Assembly (NCBI RefSeq): GCF_001428365.1 | Contig: NZ_LMSH01000004.1 | Location: 385,422-449,421, forward strand | DNA length: 64,000 bases | Direction: 5' to 3' | From: Arthrobacter sp. Soil763 | Lineage (GTDB): Bacteria > Actinomycetota > Actinomycetes > Actinomycetales > Micrococcaceae | Part shown: piece after piece, positions 17,559-27,353 of the stretch | Position numbering within the stretch: the first letter of the stretch is position 1 | How the letters are laid out: each line of letters starts with the position of its first letter | Program-made: the position numbers and the translations under genes | The notes under the pieces: model-generated | Told to the model about the DNA's origin: nothing | The model's input: the letters and a program-made list of their open reading frames with translations, nothing else | Database searches by the model: none

Positions 17559-19641
17559 TCCGGCTTCAACCGACGGGGACCCGGGCGAGCCCGGCAACGC
17601 ACCGTCCGGCGAGCAGTTCGTTATCGACCTGCTCGACCGGGCGGTCGCCGGCATGGGCGGGCAAAGCCGTGAAGGCCAGCATGAGATGGCCCGGCAGGTG
17701 GCGCGCGCGATCGAATCCGGCGACCACCTGCTGGTCCAGGCCGGCACCGGAACGGGCAAGTCCCTGGCCTACCTGGTGCCGCTGATTGCCCACGCGCTGG
17801 GCAGCGACAAGCCCACCCTGGTCTCGACCGCGACCCTGGCCCTGCAGACCCAGATCGTTGGCCGGGACCTGCCGCGGCTGCTCAAGACCATCACCCCCGC
17901 CCTGGACCGCCCGGTCAAGGTTGCCCTGGTCAAGGGACGGTCAAACTACGTCTGCCGGCACAAACTCGAAGGCGGGTTCCCGTCCGAGGAGCCGTCCGAA
18001 GGACAGTTGTTCTCGCTCGGCGAGGACACCTCGGTGCCGCACTTCGCCGCCGCCATGGGCGGACCCTCCTCGCAGCTGGGCAAGGAAGTGGTCCGGCTCC
18101 GCGAGTGGGCCGAGGACACCGCCACGGGGGACCGCGACGAACTCCTGCCCGGGGTGACCGACCGGGCCTGGCGCCAGGTTTCGGTGACCTCCATGGAGTG
18201 CCTCGGCGCCCAGAAGTGTCCGCTCGCCGCCGAGTGCTTCAGCGAGCTCGCCCGGCAGAACGCCGCCGACGCTGACGTGGTGGTCACCAACCACGCCATG
18301 CTGGCGGTCAGCGCGTTCGAAGGCCTGGCCGTGCTGCCCGAGTACGACGTCGTCGTCGTGGACGAGGCGCACGAACTGCAGGACCGGGTCACCGGCGCCG
18401 TCTCCGGGCAGCTCTCCGTGGCCATGGTGCACGCCGCCGCCTCCGGGGCCCGCAAACACACCGGAATCACCGTCGATGCGCTCAACACCGCCGCGGCCAA
18501 CCTCGAACTGGCCATCGCCGGCGTGCCCAGCGGGCTGATGCCCAACGGGCTGAACAGCGAACAGCTTGACTGCGTGGACCAGCTCCGGGACGCCTGCCGC
18601 GCAGCGCTCTCGGACTCCAAGGGGGACAGCTCCGCCACCGCCGACGGCGGACGGCAGCTCGCGCGCTCACGCCTGATGGTGATCCTCGAACTGTGCGAGC
18701 GGCTGCTCGCCGCCAAGGAAAACCGGGAAGTCGTCTGGTTCTCCCGCGCCAGCAGCTTCGACCCGCAGCAGGGCTACTCCCAGCCGGACGACTCCGCGCC
18801 GGCGCTGATCAACATCGCCCCGCTCAGCGTGGCGGGACGGCTGCGCGAGGGGCTTTTCGCCGACCACACCGTCGTGCTGACCTCGGCGACGCTGGCCATC
18901 GGTTCGGCGTTCGAGCCGGCGGCCGGGGGACTGGGCCTGGTCGGCCCGGGCGCTCCCAGCTGGACCGGCGTCGACGTCGGTTCCCCCTTCGCCTACCCGC
19001 AGCAGGGCATCCTCTATGTGGCCGGGCACCTGCCCAAACCGGGCCGGGGCACCTCCCCGGAAGCCCTGGACGAGCTGGAAAAGCTGATCCGGGCCTCCAA
19101 TGGCGGGGCGCTGTGCCTGTTCTCCTCCCGGCGGGCCGCCGAGGAGGCCGCCGACGCCATGCGTTTGCGGCTGGACCTGAGCATCCTGTGCCAGGGCGAA
19201 TCGACCATGACGGCGCTGGTCAAGCAGTTCGCCGACGAACCGGATACCTGCCTCTTCGGAACCATGTCGCTCTGGCAGGGCGTGGACGTGCCCGGGAACT
19301 CCTGCCGGCTGGTGGTCATCGACCGGATCCCGTTCCCGCGGCCGGACGACCCGCTGATGACCGCCCGTTCCCGCGCCGTGGCGCAGTCCGGCGGCAACGG
19401 CTTCATGAGCGTCTCGGCCACCCACGCGGCCATCCGCCTCGCCCAGGGCGCCGGGCGGCTGATCCGCTCGACGTCGGACAAGGGCGTAGTGGCGGTGCTG
19501 GACTCACGCCTGTCCACCGAACGCTACGGCGCCTTCCTGCGCGCGGCGCTGCCGCCGTTCTGGCCCACCACGGACCCGGCAGTGGCCCGGGCGGCCCTCG
19601 AACGCCTGGCCCGCACGCCGGCCGGGCAGGCCGCCGGCTAG
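17551..19641 (+). CDS. dinG: DinG/XPD-family ATP-dependent DNA helicase
   Basis: This 696-residue protein is a superfamily 2 5'-3' helicase. Walker A QAGTGTGKSLAYLVP is near residues 62-76 and the DEAH box VVVDEAHELQ near 268. Four cysteines between the two (in NYVCRHKL, ECLGAQKC and AECF) are placed like those that bind the iron-sulfur cluster in XPD and DinG. C-terminal motifs include FGTMSLWQGVDVPG near 570. Such enzymes unwind R-loops and damaged or structured DNA. The ATG at 17551 overlaps hflX, so both share one transcript; no SOS box is directly in front. Confidence 0.92.
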   Translation: MTDPASTDGDPGEPGNAPSGEQFVIDLLDRAVAGMGGQSREGQHEMARQVARAIESGDHLLVQAGTGTGKSLAYLVPLIAHALGSDKPTLVSTATLALQTQIVGRDLPRLLKTITPALDRPVKVALVKGRSNYVCRHKLEGGFPSEEPSEGQLFSLGEDTSVPHFAAAMGGPSSQLGKEVVRLREWAEDTATGDRDELLPGVTDRAWRQVSVTSMECLGAQKCPLAAECFSELARQNAADADVVVTNHAMLAVSAFEGLAVLPEYDVVVVDEAHELQDRVTGAVSGQLSVAMVHAAASGARKHTGITVDALNTAAANLELAIAGVPSGLMPNGLNSEQLDCVDQLRDACRAALSDSKGDSSATADGGRQLARSRLMVILELCERLLAAKENREVVWFSRASSFDPQQGYSQPDDSAPALINIAPLSVAGRLREGLFADHTVVLTSATLAIGSAFEPAAGGLGLVGPGAPSWTGVDVGSPFAYPQQGILYVAGHLPKPGRGTSPEALDELEKLIRASNGGALCLFSSRRAAEEAADAMRLRLDLSILCQGESTMTALVKQFADEPDTCLFGTMSLWQGVDVPGNSCRLVVIDRIPFPRPDDPLMTARSRAVAQSGGNGFMSVSATHAAIRLAQGAGRLIRSTSDKGVVAVLDSRLSTERYGAFLRAALPPFWPTTDPAVARAALERLARTPAGQAAG

Positions 19642-19664
19642 GCCCCAGGCATCGGGCCCGAACA

Positions 19665-19703
19665 CAGCAGGCCCCGTCCGATTCGATCGGACGGGGCCTG
19701 CTG
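19665..19703. terminator. Bidirectional intrinsic terminator between dinG and lexA
   Basis: An 18-bp perfect stem (19665-19682 with 19686-19703) closes a 3-nt loop. It separates two convergent genes. U-tracts are poor, as is common in this GC-rich group. Confidence 0.8.
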
Positions 19704-19739
19704 GCTGTCTGGGGTGGGCGGGGAGGGGCCGGGTGCGGA

Positions 19740-20489
19740 CTACAGGGAACGCAGCACGGACACGACCTTGCCCATGATGACGGCGTGGTCGCCGAGGATC
19801 GGCTCGTACTGCGTGTTCTGCGGCAACAGCCAGGTGTGGCCGTCGCGCTGCCGGAACGTCTTCACCGTCGCCTCGTCGTCGAGCAGGGCGGCCACGATGT
19901 CGCCGTTGGCGGCGTCATTCTGGCGCCGGACCACCACCCAGTCCCCGTCGCAGATGGCGGCGTCGATCATGGAATCACCGGCCACCTTGAGCATGAACAA
20001 TTCGCCATGGCCCACCAGCTGGCGCGGCAGCGGCATGACGTCCTCGACCACCTGGTCCGCAAGGATCGGACCGCCGGCGGCGATCCGACCGACGAAGGGC
20101 ACCATGGCGGTATCGGTAGCGCTGGCCAGCTCAGCCACCGCGAGGCCGCCGACCGCCCGCAGACCGCTGGACTTCTCCACGCCGGAAATCCGGTTGGCGC
20201 CTTCATCCAGAGTCAGCGGCATGAGCACCTCCATGGCGCGCGGACGCTTGGGGTCCCGGCGGAGGTAGCCCAGTTTTTCCAGCTGGGAGAGCTGGTGGGT
20301 GACGCTGGAGAGGCTGGCGAGCCCCACCGTGTCACCGATCTCGCGCATGGACGGCGGGTAGCCGTTATCCGTGACGGACCGCTGGATGGTCTCCAGGATC
20401 TTCTTTTGCCGGACGGTGAGGCTCTTCGGCGCCCGGACGGTCTGCGAACCGCGCGGTGCGGCCCTCCCGCCGGCGGCTTGTGCTGCCAT
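19740..20489 (-). CDS. lexA: SOS repressor LexA
   Basis: LexA represses DNA-damage genes and cuts itself when RecA filaments form. The 249-residue protein has an N-terminal winged helix-turn-helix (about 24-88, with [19 protein letters not shown]), the cleavage site Ala138-Gly139, and the catalytic pair Ser173 (GDSM) and Lys210. The ATG at 20489 gives this length; an earlier in-frame ATG at 20624 would add 45 residues of unrelated sequence and reach towards the operator region. Two good LexA boxes lie upstream at 20634 and 20701, so it is autoregulated. It is divergent from the LysM gene. Confidence 0.97.
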   Translation of the reverse strand: MAAQAAGGRAAPRGSQTVRAPKSLTVRQKKILETIQRSVTDNGYPPSMREIGDTVGLASLSSVTHQLSQLEKLGYLRRDPKRPRAMEVLMPLTLDEGANRISGVEKSSGLRAVGGLAVAELASATDTAMVPFVGRIAAGGPILADQVVEDVMPLPRQLVGHGELFMLKVAGDSMIDAAICDGDWVVVRRQNDAANGDIVAALLDDEATVKTFRQRDGHTWLLPQNTQYEPILGDHAVIMGKVVSVLRSL

Positions 20490-20633
20490 GTTCGCCTTGC
20501 CTTTCCGTTGCGCCCGGCGTTTCTGACCGCCCGGACCGTGAGAGCTAAAAATGTCGGACCCCGCTGATGAACTGAACGCGTTCGAAAAGCCGGTGCTCCT
20601 GTGCTTCAAAAGTAGGGCAGCCACAGGGTTTTT

Positions 20634-20649
20634 TCAAACATTTGTTCTA
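20634..20649. promoter_or_regulatory. LexA (SOS) box nearer lexA
   Basis: TCAAACATTTGTTCTA matches 10 of 12 informative consensus positions. It lies 145 bp from the lexA start, in the 429-bp gap shared with the divergent LysM gene. Confidence 0.75.
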
Positions 20650-20700
20650 GCGAGTCTCGACAAGGTTCGTTCATAGGTGCTAAAACAGAGAAAGCGGAGT

Positions 20701-20716
20701 TCGAAGATGTGTTCGA
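20701..20716. promoter_or_regulatory. LexA (SOS) box nearer the LysM gene
   Basis: TCGAAGATGTGTTCGA matches 11 of 12 informative consensus positions. A weaker third site, with one perfect half, is at 20746-20761. The rest of the 20490-20918 gap holds no convincing gene. Confidence 0.85.
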
Positions 20717-20918
20717 ATAATCGCCAAAGAGGGTGGGAAGTACCTTCGGCTTTATGTTCGAGCGGCAGCGTCGGACGGTTTGGCTGGAACAAGGGCCCGG
20801 GCGTCAGTCCCGGTCCGGAGCAGTTGGTTCCAGAGTTTTGCGTAAGTAGGTTCGGCCGGTTGGCGGCGGGTAGTGGAGTACGCCGGGCGGCACAGACAAG
20901 TCCAGGAGGGCTCAGTTC

Positions 20919-21308
20919 ATGTCAGCAGTAAGCGTTAGTGCAGAATCGCTGGTTTCCATCACCGCCGCCGGGGCGCCGGCCGCTGCCGGGCGTCCGGCCC
21001 CGCTCCGGCTGACCCGCCGGGGTCGGTTCGTCTTCCTCGGGCTGCCGCTGATCCTGCTGGCCGCCCTGCTGATGTCACTGGCGGGCTTCCTCAACGCTCC
21101 GGCCAAGGCGGCGGACTCCGCCGCGGACATCTCCCTCACCCCGGCGGTCACCGTCACGGTCCAGCCCGGCCAGTCACTATGGGCCATTGCCGGGGCAGTA
21201 GCCCCGGAGCGCGATCCCCGCGACGTGGTCGCCGACATCGTCCAGCTCAACAACCTCGACGCCGCCCGGGTGCTCCCCGGCCAGCAGCTCTTCGTGCCAA
21301 CCAAGTAG
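20919..21308 (+). CDS. LysM-domain membrane protein, likely SOS-induced division inhibitor
   Basis: This 129-residue protein has one membrane helix (about residues 36-60), then a short outside linker and one LysM domain (about 75-128, with VTVQPGQSLWAIAG and LPGQQLFVP) that should bind peptidoglycan. The layout and position, divergent from lexA across SOS boxes, are those of Rv2719c of Mycobacterium and YneA of Bacillus, which halt division during DNA damage. AGGAGGG 9 nt before the ATG is a strong ribosome-binding site. Division inhibition is inferred from context; no hydrolase domain is present. In mycobacteria nrdR follows; here hisC does. Confidence 0.82.
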   Translation: MSAVSVSAESLVSITAAGAPAAAGRPAPLRLTRRGRFVFLGLPLILLAALLMSLAGFLNAPAKAADSAADISLTPAVTVTVQPGQSLWAIAGAVAPERDPRDVVADIVQLNNLDAARVLPGQQLFVPTK

Positions 21309-21404
21309 CTGCCCCGTGCCGGCCGGCCGTCCTGCCAGGGCGCGGCGGGCCCCGCCAACGGTCACAGTTTCGGGGCCGGACGGTCCCTCACTTAAACTGG
21401 AGGG

Positions 21405-22523
21405 GTGACTGACCAGCTAGAGCGACTCGACCGACTGCCCCTCCGAACGAACCTGCGGGGGCTGCGGCCCTACGGCGCACCGCAGCTGGACGTCCCCATC
21501 CTGCTCAATGTCAACGAAAACACCCATGGCGTTCCGGCCGATGTCCGGGCGGCCATCGCCGAGGCAGTGACGGAAGCCGCCGCCGGACTGAACCGCTACC
21601 CGGACCGCGAGTTCACCGAACTGCGGACGGCGCTGGCCGAGTACCTGGGCCACGGCCTCAGCGCGGACAACATCTGGGCGGCCAACGGCTCCAACGAGGT
21701 GTTGCAGCAGATCCTCCAAGCCTTCGGCGGCCCGGGCCGCACGGCACTCGGCTTCCCTCCCACGTACTCCATGTACCCGCTTCTCGCCGCCGGCACCGAC
21801 ACCGGGTACATCACCGGAGAGCGGGCCTCAGACTACGGGCTCAGCGCCGCCTCGGCCGCCCGCCAGGTCCGTGACCTCGCGCCCAACATCGTCTTCCTGT
21901 GCTCGCCGAACAACCCCACCGGAACCGGACTGGGACTGGACGTGGTGGAGGCCGTCTACGAGGCCGGCGAGGCGAGCCAGACCGTGGTGATCGTCGATGA
22001 GGCCTACCACGAGTTCGCCCACGACGGCACGCCCAGCGCACTGACCCTGCTCCCGGGGCGGGAACGGCTGATCGTGTCCCGGACCATGAGCAAGGCCTTC
22101 GCCCTGGCCGGCGCCCGGGTGGGCTACATGGCCGCGGCGCCGGAGGTCACGGACGCGCTGCGGCTGGTCCGGCTGCCGTACCACCTCTCGGCCATCACCC
22201 AGGCGACCGCGCTGGCGGCCCTGCACCACCGCGTTGCCCTGATGGCCGACGTCGAGGACATCAAACGCCAGCGGGACCGCATCGTGACGGAACTGACGAG
22301 GATGGGCCTCAAGCCCGCGGCCTCGGACTCGAACTACGTCTTCTTCGGCGGCCTCGAAAACCCCCACCAGGTGTGGCAGGGACTGCTGGACGCCGGCGTC
22401 CTCATCCGCGACGTCGGGATCCCCGGCCACCTCCGCGTGACCGCCGGCACTGAGACGGAAACCACAGCCTTCCTCGAGGCCCTGGAACGGATCCTGACCG
22501 GCCCCGGGACCGCATCCGCCTAG
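21405..22523 (+). CDS. hisC: Histidinol-phosphate aminotransferase
   Basis: HisC converts imidazole acetol phosphate to histidinol phosphate. The 372-residue fold-type I PLP enzyme has NVNENTHG near residue 38, [10 protein letters not shown] near 167, and the PLP lysine in [17 protein letters not shown] near 230. The GTG at 21405 is preceded by TAAACT (21393-21398) at 6 nt, with the G-rich gap too close to act as a ribosome-binding site, so a leaderless mRNA is likely. hisD, which often precedes it, is not here. Confidence 0.94.
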   Translation: MTDQLERLDRLPLRTNLRGLRPYGAPQLDVPILLNVNENTHGVPADVRAAIAEAVTEAAAGLNRYPDREFTELRTALAEYLGHGLSADNIWAANGSNEVLQQILQAFGGPGRTALGFPPTYSMYPLLAAGTDTGYITGERASDYGLSAASAARQVRDLAPNIVFLCSPNNPTGTGLGLDVVEAVYEAGEASQTVVIVDEAYHEFAHDGTPSALTLLPGRERLIVSRTMSKAFALAGARVGYMAAAPEVTDALRLVRLPYHLSAITQATALAALHHRVALMADVEDIKRQRDRIVTELTRMGLKPAASDSNYVFFGGLENPHQVWQGLLDAGVLIRDVGIPGHLRVTAGTETETTAFLEALERILTGPGTASA

Positions 22524-22590
22524 ACTTAACCCCAGGACCCATGCGCGGCGCCCGCCAGCCGGGCGCCCGCCCCATCCAAAGGACATCCCC

Positions 22591-23229
22591 ATGAGCAACA
22601 CCGCAACAGCCGCCGCCGCGAACCGGACCGTGGCCCGGACCGCCCGCCTGGAGCGGACCACCAGCGAATCTTCCGTCCTGGTCGAGATCGACCTCGACGG
22701 CACCGGCGTCTCGGACATCAGCACCTCGGTCCCGTTCTATGACCACATGCTGACGGCCCTGAGCAAGCACTCGCTGATCGACATGACCGTCAAGGCCACC
22801 GGCGACACCCACATCGACGTGCACCACACAGTGGAGGACGTCGCCATCACTTTCGGCGAGGTCCTGCGCACGGCCCTGGGCAACAAGGCCGGCATCCGCC
22901 GCTTCGGCGAAGCAACCGTCCCGCTTGACGAAGCCCTCGCGCACGCGGTCGTCGACGTCTCCGGCCGGCCCTACCTGGTGCACGCCGGCGAACCGGCCGG
23001 CCAGGAATACCACCTGATCGGCGGCCACTTCACCGGATCGCTGACCCGGCACGTCTTCGAGGCCATTACGCTCCACGCCGGCATCTGCCTGCACATGAAC
23101 GTCACCGCCGGCCGCGACCCGCACCACATCGTGGAAGCGCAGTTCAAGGCCTTCGCCCGGGCGCTTCGCGCCGCCGTCGAACCCGACCCGCGGGTCGAGG
23201 GGATCCCGTCCACCAAGGGCGCACTGTGA
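22591..23229 (+). CDS. hisB: Imidazoleglycerol-phosphate dehydratase
   Basis: HisB dehydrates imidazoleglycerol phosphate, a manganese-dependent step of histidine synthesis. The 212-residue protein is the single-domain type without the phosphatase half. Metal-binding His and Glu residues are in [14 protein letters not shown] (near residue 48), DVHHTVEDV (near 73), and the mirrored [16 protein letters not shown] (near 152) and [13 protein letters not shown] (near 173). AAAGGA 7 nt upstream is the ribosome-binding site. It overlaps hisH by 4 nt. Confidence 0.96.
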   Translation: MSNTATAAAANRTVARTARLERTTSESSVLVEIDLDGTGVSDISTSVPFYDHMLTALSKHSLIDMTVKATGDTHIDVHHTVEDVAITFGEVLRTALGNKAGIRRFGEATVPLDEALAHAVVDVSGRPYLVHAGEPAGQEYHLIGGHFTGSLTRHVFEAITLHAGICLHMNVTAGRDPHHIVEAQFKAFARALRAAVEPDPRVEGIPSTKGAL

Positions 23230-23975
23230 CCGGGAAAGTGCTGCGCGACGGCGCGATCATCGACCCCGACGCGCACCGGAAACCGGCATCGCCGGAGGGC
23301 AAACCCACGGTCACGGTCCTGGACTACGGTTCCGGAAACGTCCGCTCGGCCGTCCGGGCACTTGAACGTGCCGGCGCCGAGGTGATCCTCAGCTCCAAGC
23401 CCGAGGATGTGCTCAACGCCGACGGCCTCGTCGTACCCGGGGTCGGAGCCTTCGAGACGGTCATGAACGAACTGAAAGCCGTGGACGCGGTCCGCATGAT
23501 CGGACGCCGCGTCGCCGGCGGCCGTCCCGTCCTCGCCATCTGCGTCGGGCTCCAGGTCCTCTTCGAGGCCGGCGTGGAACACGGCACCGTAGCCGAAGGC
23601 ATGGGGGAGTGGCCGGGCAAGGTCGAACTCCTCCCCGCCGACGTCGTCCCGCACATGGGCTGGAACACCGTCACCGTCCCGGAGGGCTCCGCGCTCTTCG
23701 CCGGGGTCGAAAACGAGCGGTTCTACTTCGTGCACTCCTACGGCGTGCAGCGTTGGGACTTCGACGTGATCCAGCCGCGCATGGCCGCCCCGCTCGTAAC
23801 CTGGTCGGAGCACGGCGCCCCCTTCGTCGCCGCAGTGGAGAACGGGCCGCTGTGCGCCACCCAGTTCCACCCGGAAAAGTCCGGCGACGCCGGCGCCCGC
23901 CTGCTCCGCAACTGGGTCGACGGCCTGCGCCGGGACGCCCCGGCCGCTACCACCGGCCCGGAAACGACCGCCTAG
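23226..23975 (+). CDS. hisH: Imidazole glycerol phosphate synthase subunit HisH
   Basis: HisH releases ammonia from glutamine for the HisF cyclase. The 249-residue protein carries the class I amidotransferase triad: Cys in [13 protein letters not shown] (about residue 102) and His-Xaa-Glu in QFHPEKSG (about 215). The oxyanion strand [10 protein letters not shown] is near 73. Its N-terminus is about 25 residues longer than usual. The GTG start overlaps hisB by 4 nt. The partner hisF is not in the window. Confidence 0.95.
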   Translation: MTGKVLRDGAIIDPDAHRKPASPEGKPTVTVLDYGSGNVRSAVRALERAGAEVILSSKPEDVLNADGLVVPGVGAFETVMNELKAVDAVRMIGRRVAGGRPVLAICVGLQVLFEAGVEHGTVAEGMGEWPGKVELLPADVVPHMGWNTVTVPEGSALFAGVENERFYFVHSYGVQRWDFDVIQPRMAAPLVTWSEHGAPFVAAVENGPLCATQFHPEKSGDAGARLLRNWVDGLRRDAPAATTGPETTA

Positions 23976-24134
23976 ATGTGGTCCATCGTGCTGATGGGCC
24001 TCGCCGGCCTGCTCGTCGGCGGCGCACTGTCCTTCCGGCAGCAGAAAAGCCCGCTCTGGATCCAGGTCGTCTTCTACCTCCTGGCCGCCATGGCATTGCT
24101 GGCCGCCTATCTTTTGACCCTGCCGGGCAAGTAA
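23976..24134 (+). CDS. Small two-helix membrane protein in the his cluster
   Basis: The frame starts at the base after the hisH stop and encodes 52 residues. Two hydrophobic helices (about residues 3-18 and 30-48) are joined by a basic loop RQQKSPLW. Third codon positions are GC-rich like those of the neighbours, which supports real coding. I do not recognise a family. Its place between hisH and hisA suggests co-transcription; a role in histidine synthesis is not implied. Confidence 0.65.
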   Translation: MWSIVLMGLAGLLVGGALSFRQQKSPLWIQVVFYLLAAMALLAAYLLTLPGK

Positions 24135-24183
24135 GCGCCTCCGCGCCCGCCCCGGTCCGTCCCAACCCGTGAGGATCCCAACG

Positions 24184-24930
24184 ATGACCACCGAAACCCC
24201 GCTGCCGGTCCTGGAACTGCTCCCCGCCGTCGACGTCGTCAACGGCCAGGCCGTGCGCCTGGTCCAGGGCGAAGCCGGAAGCGAGACCAGCTACGGCACG
24301 CCGCTGGAAGCGGCGCTCAACTGGCAGCAGCAGGGCGCGGAATGGGTCCACCTCGTGGACCTCGACGCCGCCTTCGGCCGGGGCTCCAACGCCGAACTGC
24401 TCCGCGAGGTCGTCGGCCGGCTGGACATCAAGGTCGAGCTCTCCGGCGGGCTGCGCGATGACGAGTCCCTGGAGCAGGCACTGGACCTCGGCGTCGCCCG
24501 CGTGAACCTGGGCACCGCCGCGCTGGAAAACCCCGAGTGGACGCAGCGGGTCATCGAGCGCTTCGGCGACAAGATCGCCGTCGGCCTCGACGTCCGCGGC
24601 ACCACCCTCGCCGGCCGCGGCTGGACCAAGGAAGGCGGCGACCTCTGGGAGGTCCTCGGCCGCCTTGAGGAAGCCGGCTGCGCCCGCTACGTCGTTACCG
24701 ACGTGACCAAGGACGGCACCCTGCAGGGACCGAACGTGGAACTGCTGCGCCAGATGGTGGAGAAGACCGGCAAGCCCGTCGTGGCCTCCGGCGGCATCTC
24801 CAGCCTCGAGGACCTCCGGGTCCTGCGCTCCCTGGTGCCGCTCGGCGTCGAGGGTGCGATCATCGGCAAGGCCCTCTACAACGGCAACTTCACGCTGCCC
24901 GAAGCCCTCGACGCCGCCGGCCGCCGCTAA
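24184..24930 (+). CDS. priA: PriA-type phosphoribosyl isomerase (HisA/TrpF)
   Basis: This beta/alpha-barrel enzyme isomerises ProFAR in histidine synthesis; in actinobacteria it usually also does the phosphoribosylanthranilate step of tryptophan synthesis. The 248-residue protein has [19 protein letters not shown] (catalytic Asp near residue 17), the phosphate-binding LSGGLRDD near 86, and [14 protein letters not shown] (second Asp) near 177. The ATG at 24184 with GAGGA 8 nt upstream is preferred to a GTG at 24169. The dual function is inferred from the organism group. Confidence 0.93.
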   Translation: MTTETPLPVLELLPAVDVVNGQAVRLVQGEAGSETSYGTPLEAALNWQQQGAEWVHLVDLDAAFGRGSNAELLREVVGRLDIKVELSGGLRDDESLEQALDLGVARVNLGTAALENPEWTQRVIERFGDKIAVGLDVRGTTLAGRGWTKEGGDLWEVLGRLEEAGCARYVVTDVTKDGTLQGPNVELLRQMVEKTGKPVVASGGISSLEDLRVLRSLVPLGVEGAIIGKALYNGNFTLPEALDAAGRR

Positions 24931-24943
24931 CCCGGCCGCGGTC

Positions 24944-25819
24944 ATGGAGCACAGCACCCCGCCGGGCGGACGCGCGCTGCCCGGGCACATCGCCGCAGCC
25001 CTGGCCGGAGCCGGCGGGCCCGCGGACTCCGCCGGCCGGCCCTGGGCGGGACGCAGCCTGGCTGGTGACGACGCCAAGATCCACAACTTTGAGGACGACG
25101 ACGGCGCCGCCGACGCCGGCTACCTCACCGCCCTGGCCCGGCTGGCCGAGGGGAGCGGGGATGAAGCCGACGTCGTCGCGGCGCTGGCCACCGCCCGGGT
25201 CTTCGTGCCGATCCTTGCCCAGCTCGCGGAGGAAGGCGAGGGCGCAGGCGGCCTGCACGCCGATAAGCAGGCCGACATGGCCCTCGTGACGCTGAAGGCG
25301 CCCGACGGCCGGACGGCCATGCCGGTGTTCACCTCGGCGGCGGCCCTGGAGGCATGGCATCCGGAGGCCCGCCCGGTGGCGGTCTACGCCGCACGGGCCG
25401 CCCTCTCCGCCGTGGCCGAAGGCGCCGAACTGCTCGTGCTCGACCCCGGCTCGGCGGCCACCTTCGTCGTGCGGCGCCCGGCCGTCTGGGCCCTGGCCCG
25501 GCAGCACGGGTGGACCCCGAGCTACCTTGACCCGGCGGTGGCCGAGGCGGTCGGCGAGGGTGCGGCCGGTGAGCCGGCGCTCCGCCGCGTCGAGGTCGGT
25601 CCCGGCGGCGGGGTCGCCTCGGCGCAGACCGACGGCGGGCAACTCCCCGGCGGGGGCGCCGGGCCGGAGCTCCGGCTGGTGCTGTACCTTGAAGACGGGC
25701 TCGACGCCGGCGCAGTGCAGGCCCTCGTGGCCCGGCTCAACAACACCTGGGCCCGGAACGAAACGTTTGCCGAACGGGTCGACTCGATCGAAATCAAGTT
25801 GCAGCGCGCAGCACCATAG
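24944..25819 (+). CDS. SseB-family protein
   Basis: This 291-residue protein has an SseB N-terminal-type domain at about residues 55-185, with ARVFVPILAQLAEE, the ALVTLKAPDGRTAMPVFTS strand pair and a PVAVYAARAALSAVAEGAEL helix. The first 45 residues and a Gly-rich loop around 215-235 look disordered. SseB proteins have no firm biochemical role in actinobacteria. It starts 14 nt after the hisA stop and is probably in the same transcript, as commonly seen next to his genes in Arthrobacter relatives. Confidence 0.8.
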   Translation: MEHSTPPGGRALPGHIAAALAGAGGPADSAGRPWAGRSLAGDDAKIHNFEDDDGAADAGYLTALARLAEGSGDEADVVAALATARVFVPILAQLAEEGEGAGGLHADKQADMALVTLKAPDGRTAMPVFTSAAALEAWHPEARPVAVYAARAALSAVAEGAELLVLDPGSAATFVVRRPAVWALARQHGWTPSYLDPAVAEAVGEGAAGEPALRRVEVGPGGGVASAQTDGGQLPGGGAGPELRLVLYLEDGLDAGAVQALVARLNNTWARNETFAERVDSIEIKLQRAAP

Positions 25820-25881
25820 CCGACGGCCGGCGCGGAGACGTCCCGGTGCTGCCAAGGCAGTACACAAAGGAATGCAGTCTC

Positions 25882-27204
25882 GTGAATTTTGCGCTCTACC
25901 GGGACCTGCTGGCCGTGAGGCCCATCAGGAACCTCCTGCTCGTCGGCATGGTCGCCCGCATCCCGCACTCCGCCGCCGGCGTTCTGCTGACCCTGCACAT
26001 CGTGCTCACCCTGGGGCAGGGCTACGCCGCCGCCGGCGCCGCGGCCGCGGTGATGACCATCGGAATCGCCGTGGGTGCGCCCTGGCGCGGCCGCCGGGTG
26101 GACACGGTGGGCCTGCGCCGGGCGCTGATCCCGTCCGTCGTCTCCGAGACCGTCATCTGGTCGATCGTGCCGCACGCCAGCTACGAGCTGCTGCTGCCGC
26201 TGGTCTTCATCGGCGGCCTGCTGACCCTGCCGATCTTCAGCGTGGTGCGCCAGTCCCTGGGCATCCTCGCCGGCGGGGAGCAACGCAGGACCGCCTTCGC
26301 CCTGGACGCGATCAGCACCGAACTGGTCTTCATGATCGGCCCGGCCGCCGGCGCCCTTGTCGCGACGGCAGGGTATTCGGCGCTCGGCCTGACCGTCGTC
26401 GGGGTGGCAACCTCCCTGGCCGGCGCCTTCCTGATGTGGATCAACCCGCCCACCCGCAGCGCAGTGCTCGGTTCGGAGCCGGACGCAGCGTTCGACGCCG
26501 GCCAACAGGAGGGTGCCGAAGCGGCGCTCGTGGCCACGGCGCCGGCCCACGTCCAGGAGGCGGCGGCGGAGCTCGCCCCGCTGGCCGCCGCGGAACAGCG
26601 CCGGCGGGAGCGCTTCGGCCTCCGGCGCAGGGTCGTCCACAACTTCGCCTGGTTCACCGCCGCCGTCGCGGCCGTCTTTGCCGTCGCGGCGGGCGCGGGC
26701 ATGGTGCTCAGCGGCACCGACGTCGGCATTGTCGCAGCCCTGGAAAGCGGCGGCCACGAGGCCGAGATCGGCATCGTTTTCCTGTTCTGGTGCGCCGCCT
26801 CGGTGCTGGGCGGGCTCGTCTACGGGGCCATGCACCGGCCCATCCCGCCGGTCGTGCTGCTGCTGGGCATGTCCGCCCTCACCCTGCCCATGGCGTTCGC
26901 CCGGGACACCTGGACACTCGCGCTGCTGTCCCTGCTGCCGGGTTTGCTCTGCGCGCCTGTGCTGTCCGCGGCCTCCGAAAAGGTCGCGGAGCTGGTCAGC
27001 GAAGACCGCCGCGGGGAGGCCATGGGCTGGTACGGCTCGGCCCTGACCGGCGGCGTGGCCCTCGGCGCCCCGCTGGCCGGCCTGTTCATCGACGGTGTCG
27101 GCGCGGGCGCGGGATTCATCTCCGTCGGCGCGGCCGGCGTGGCCCTCTGCCTGCTCGGGCTGGTGCTGCAGCACCGCCGCCGGCGGCGGTTCGCCACCGC
27201 CTGA
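25882..27204 (+). CDS. Major facilitator superfamily exporter
   Basis: This 440-residue protein shows about twelve membrane helices, split into two halves by a charged, Ala/Glu-rich loop (about residues 200-250). The motif-A-like loop GAPWRGRRVDTVGLRR after helix 2 is typical of the superfamily. The substrate is not evident. The GTG at 25882 is favoured over an upstream in-frame ATG at 25846, because the hydrophobic N-terminus MNFALYRDLLAVRPIRN starts there and AAAGG lies 11 nt before it. It follows the SseB-family gene by 62 nt. Confidence 0.88.
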   Translation: MNFALYRDLLAVRPIRNLLLVGMVARIPHSAAGVLLTLHIVLTLGQGYAAAGAAAAVMTIGIAVGAPWRGRRVDTVGLRRALIPSVVSETVIWSIVPHASYELLLPLVFIGGLLTLPIFSVVRQSLGILAGGEQRRTAFALDAISTELVFMIGPAAGALVATAGYSALGLTVVGVATSLAGAFLMWINPPTRSAVLGSEPDAAFDAGQQEGAEAALVATAPAHVQEAAAELAPLAAAEQRRRERFGLRRRVVHNFAWFTAAVAAVFAVAAGAGMVLSGTDVGIVAALESGGHEAEIGIVFLFWCAASVLGGLVYGAMHRPIPPVVLLLGMSALTLPMAFARDTWTLALLSLLPGLLCAPVLSAASEKVAELVSEDRRGEAMGWYGSALTGGVALGAPLAGLFIDGVGAGAGFISVGAAGVALCLLGLVLQHRRRRRFATA

Positions 27205-27353
27205 CCGGCGGCCCGTCCCGCACCCCCCGGTGGCGGCGCCCTCCGGCAGCGCCCGCAACGACGAAGGCGGCCCGGGTTGGCGGCGCCGGTTAACGACGAC
27301 GGCGCGCGGACCGAGGTGGTCCGCCCGCCGTGCTGTGTGGAGTCGGCCGGGGC

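Noticed and set aside
20677..20931. An 84-codon frame between lexA and the LysM gene
   Set aside because: It covers LexA boxes and the promoter and ribosome-binding site of the LysM gene, and has no coding bias.
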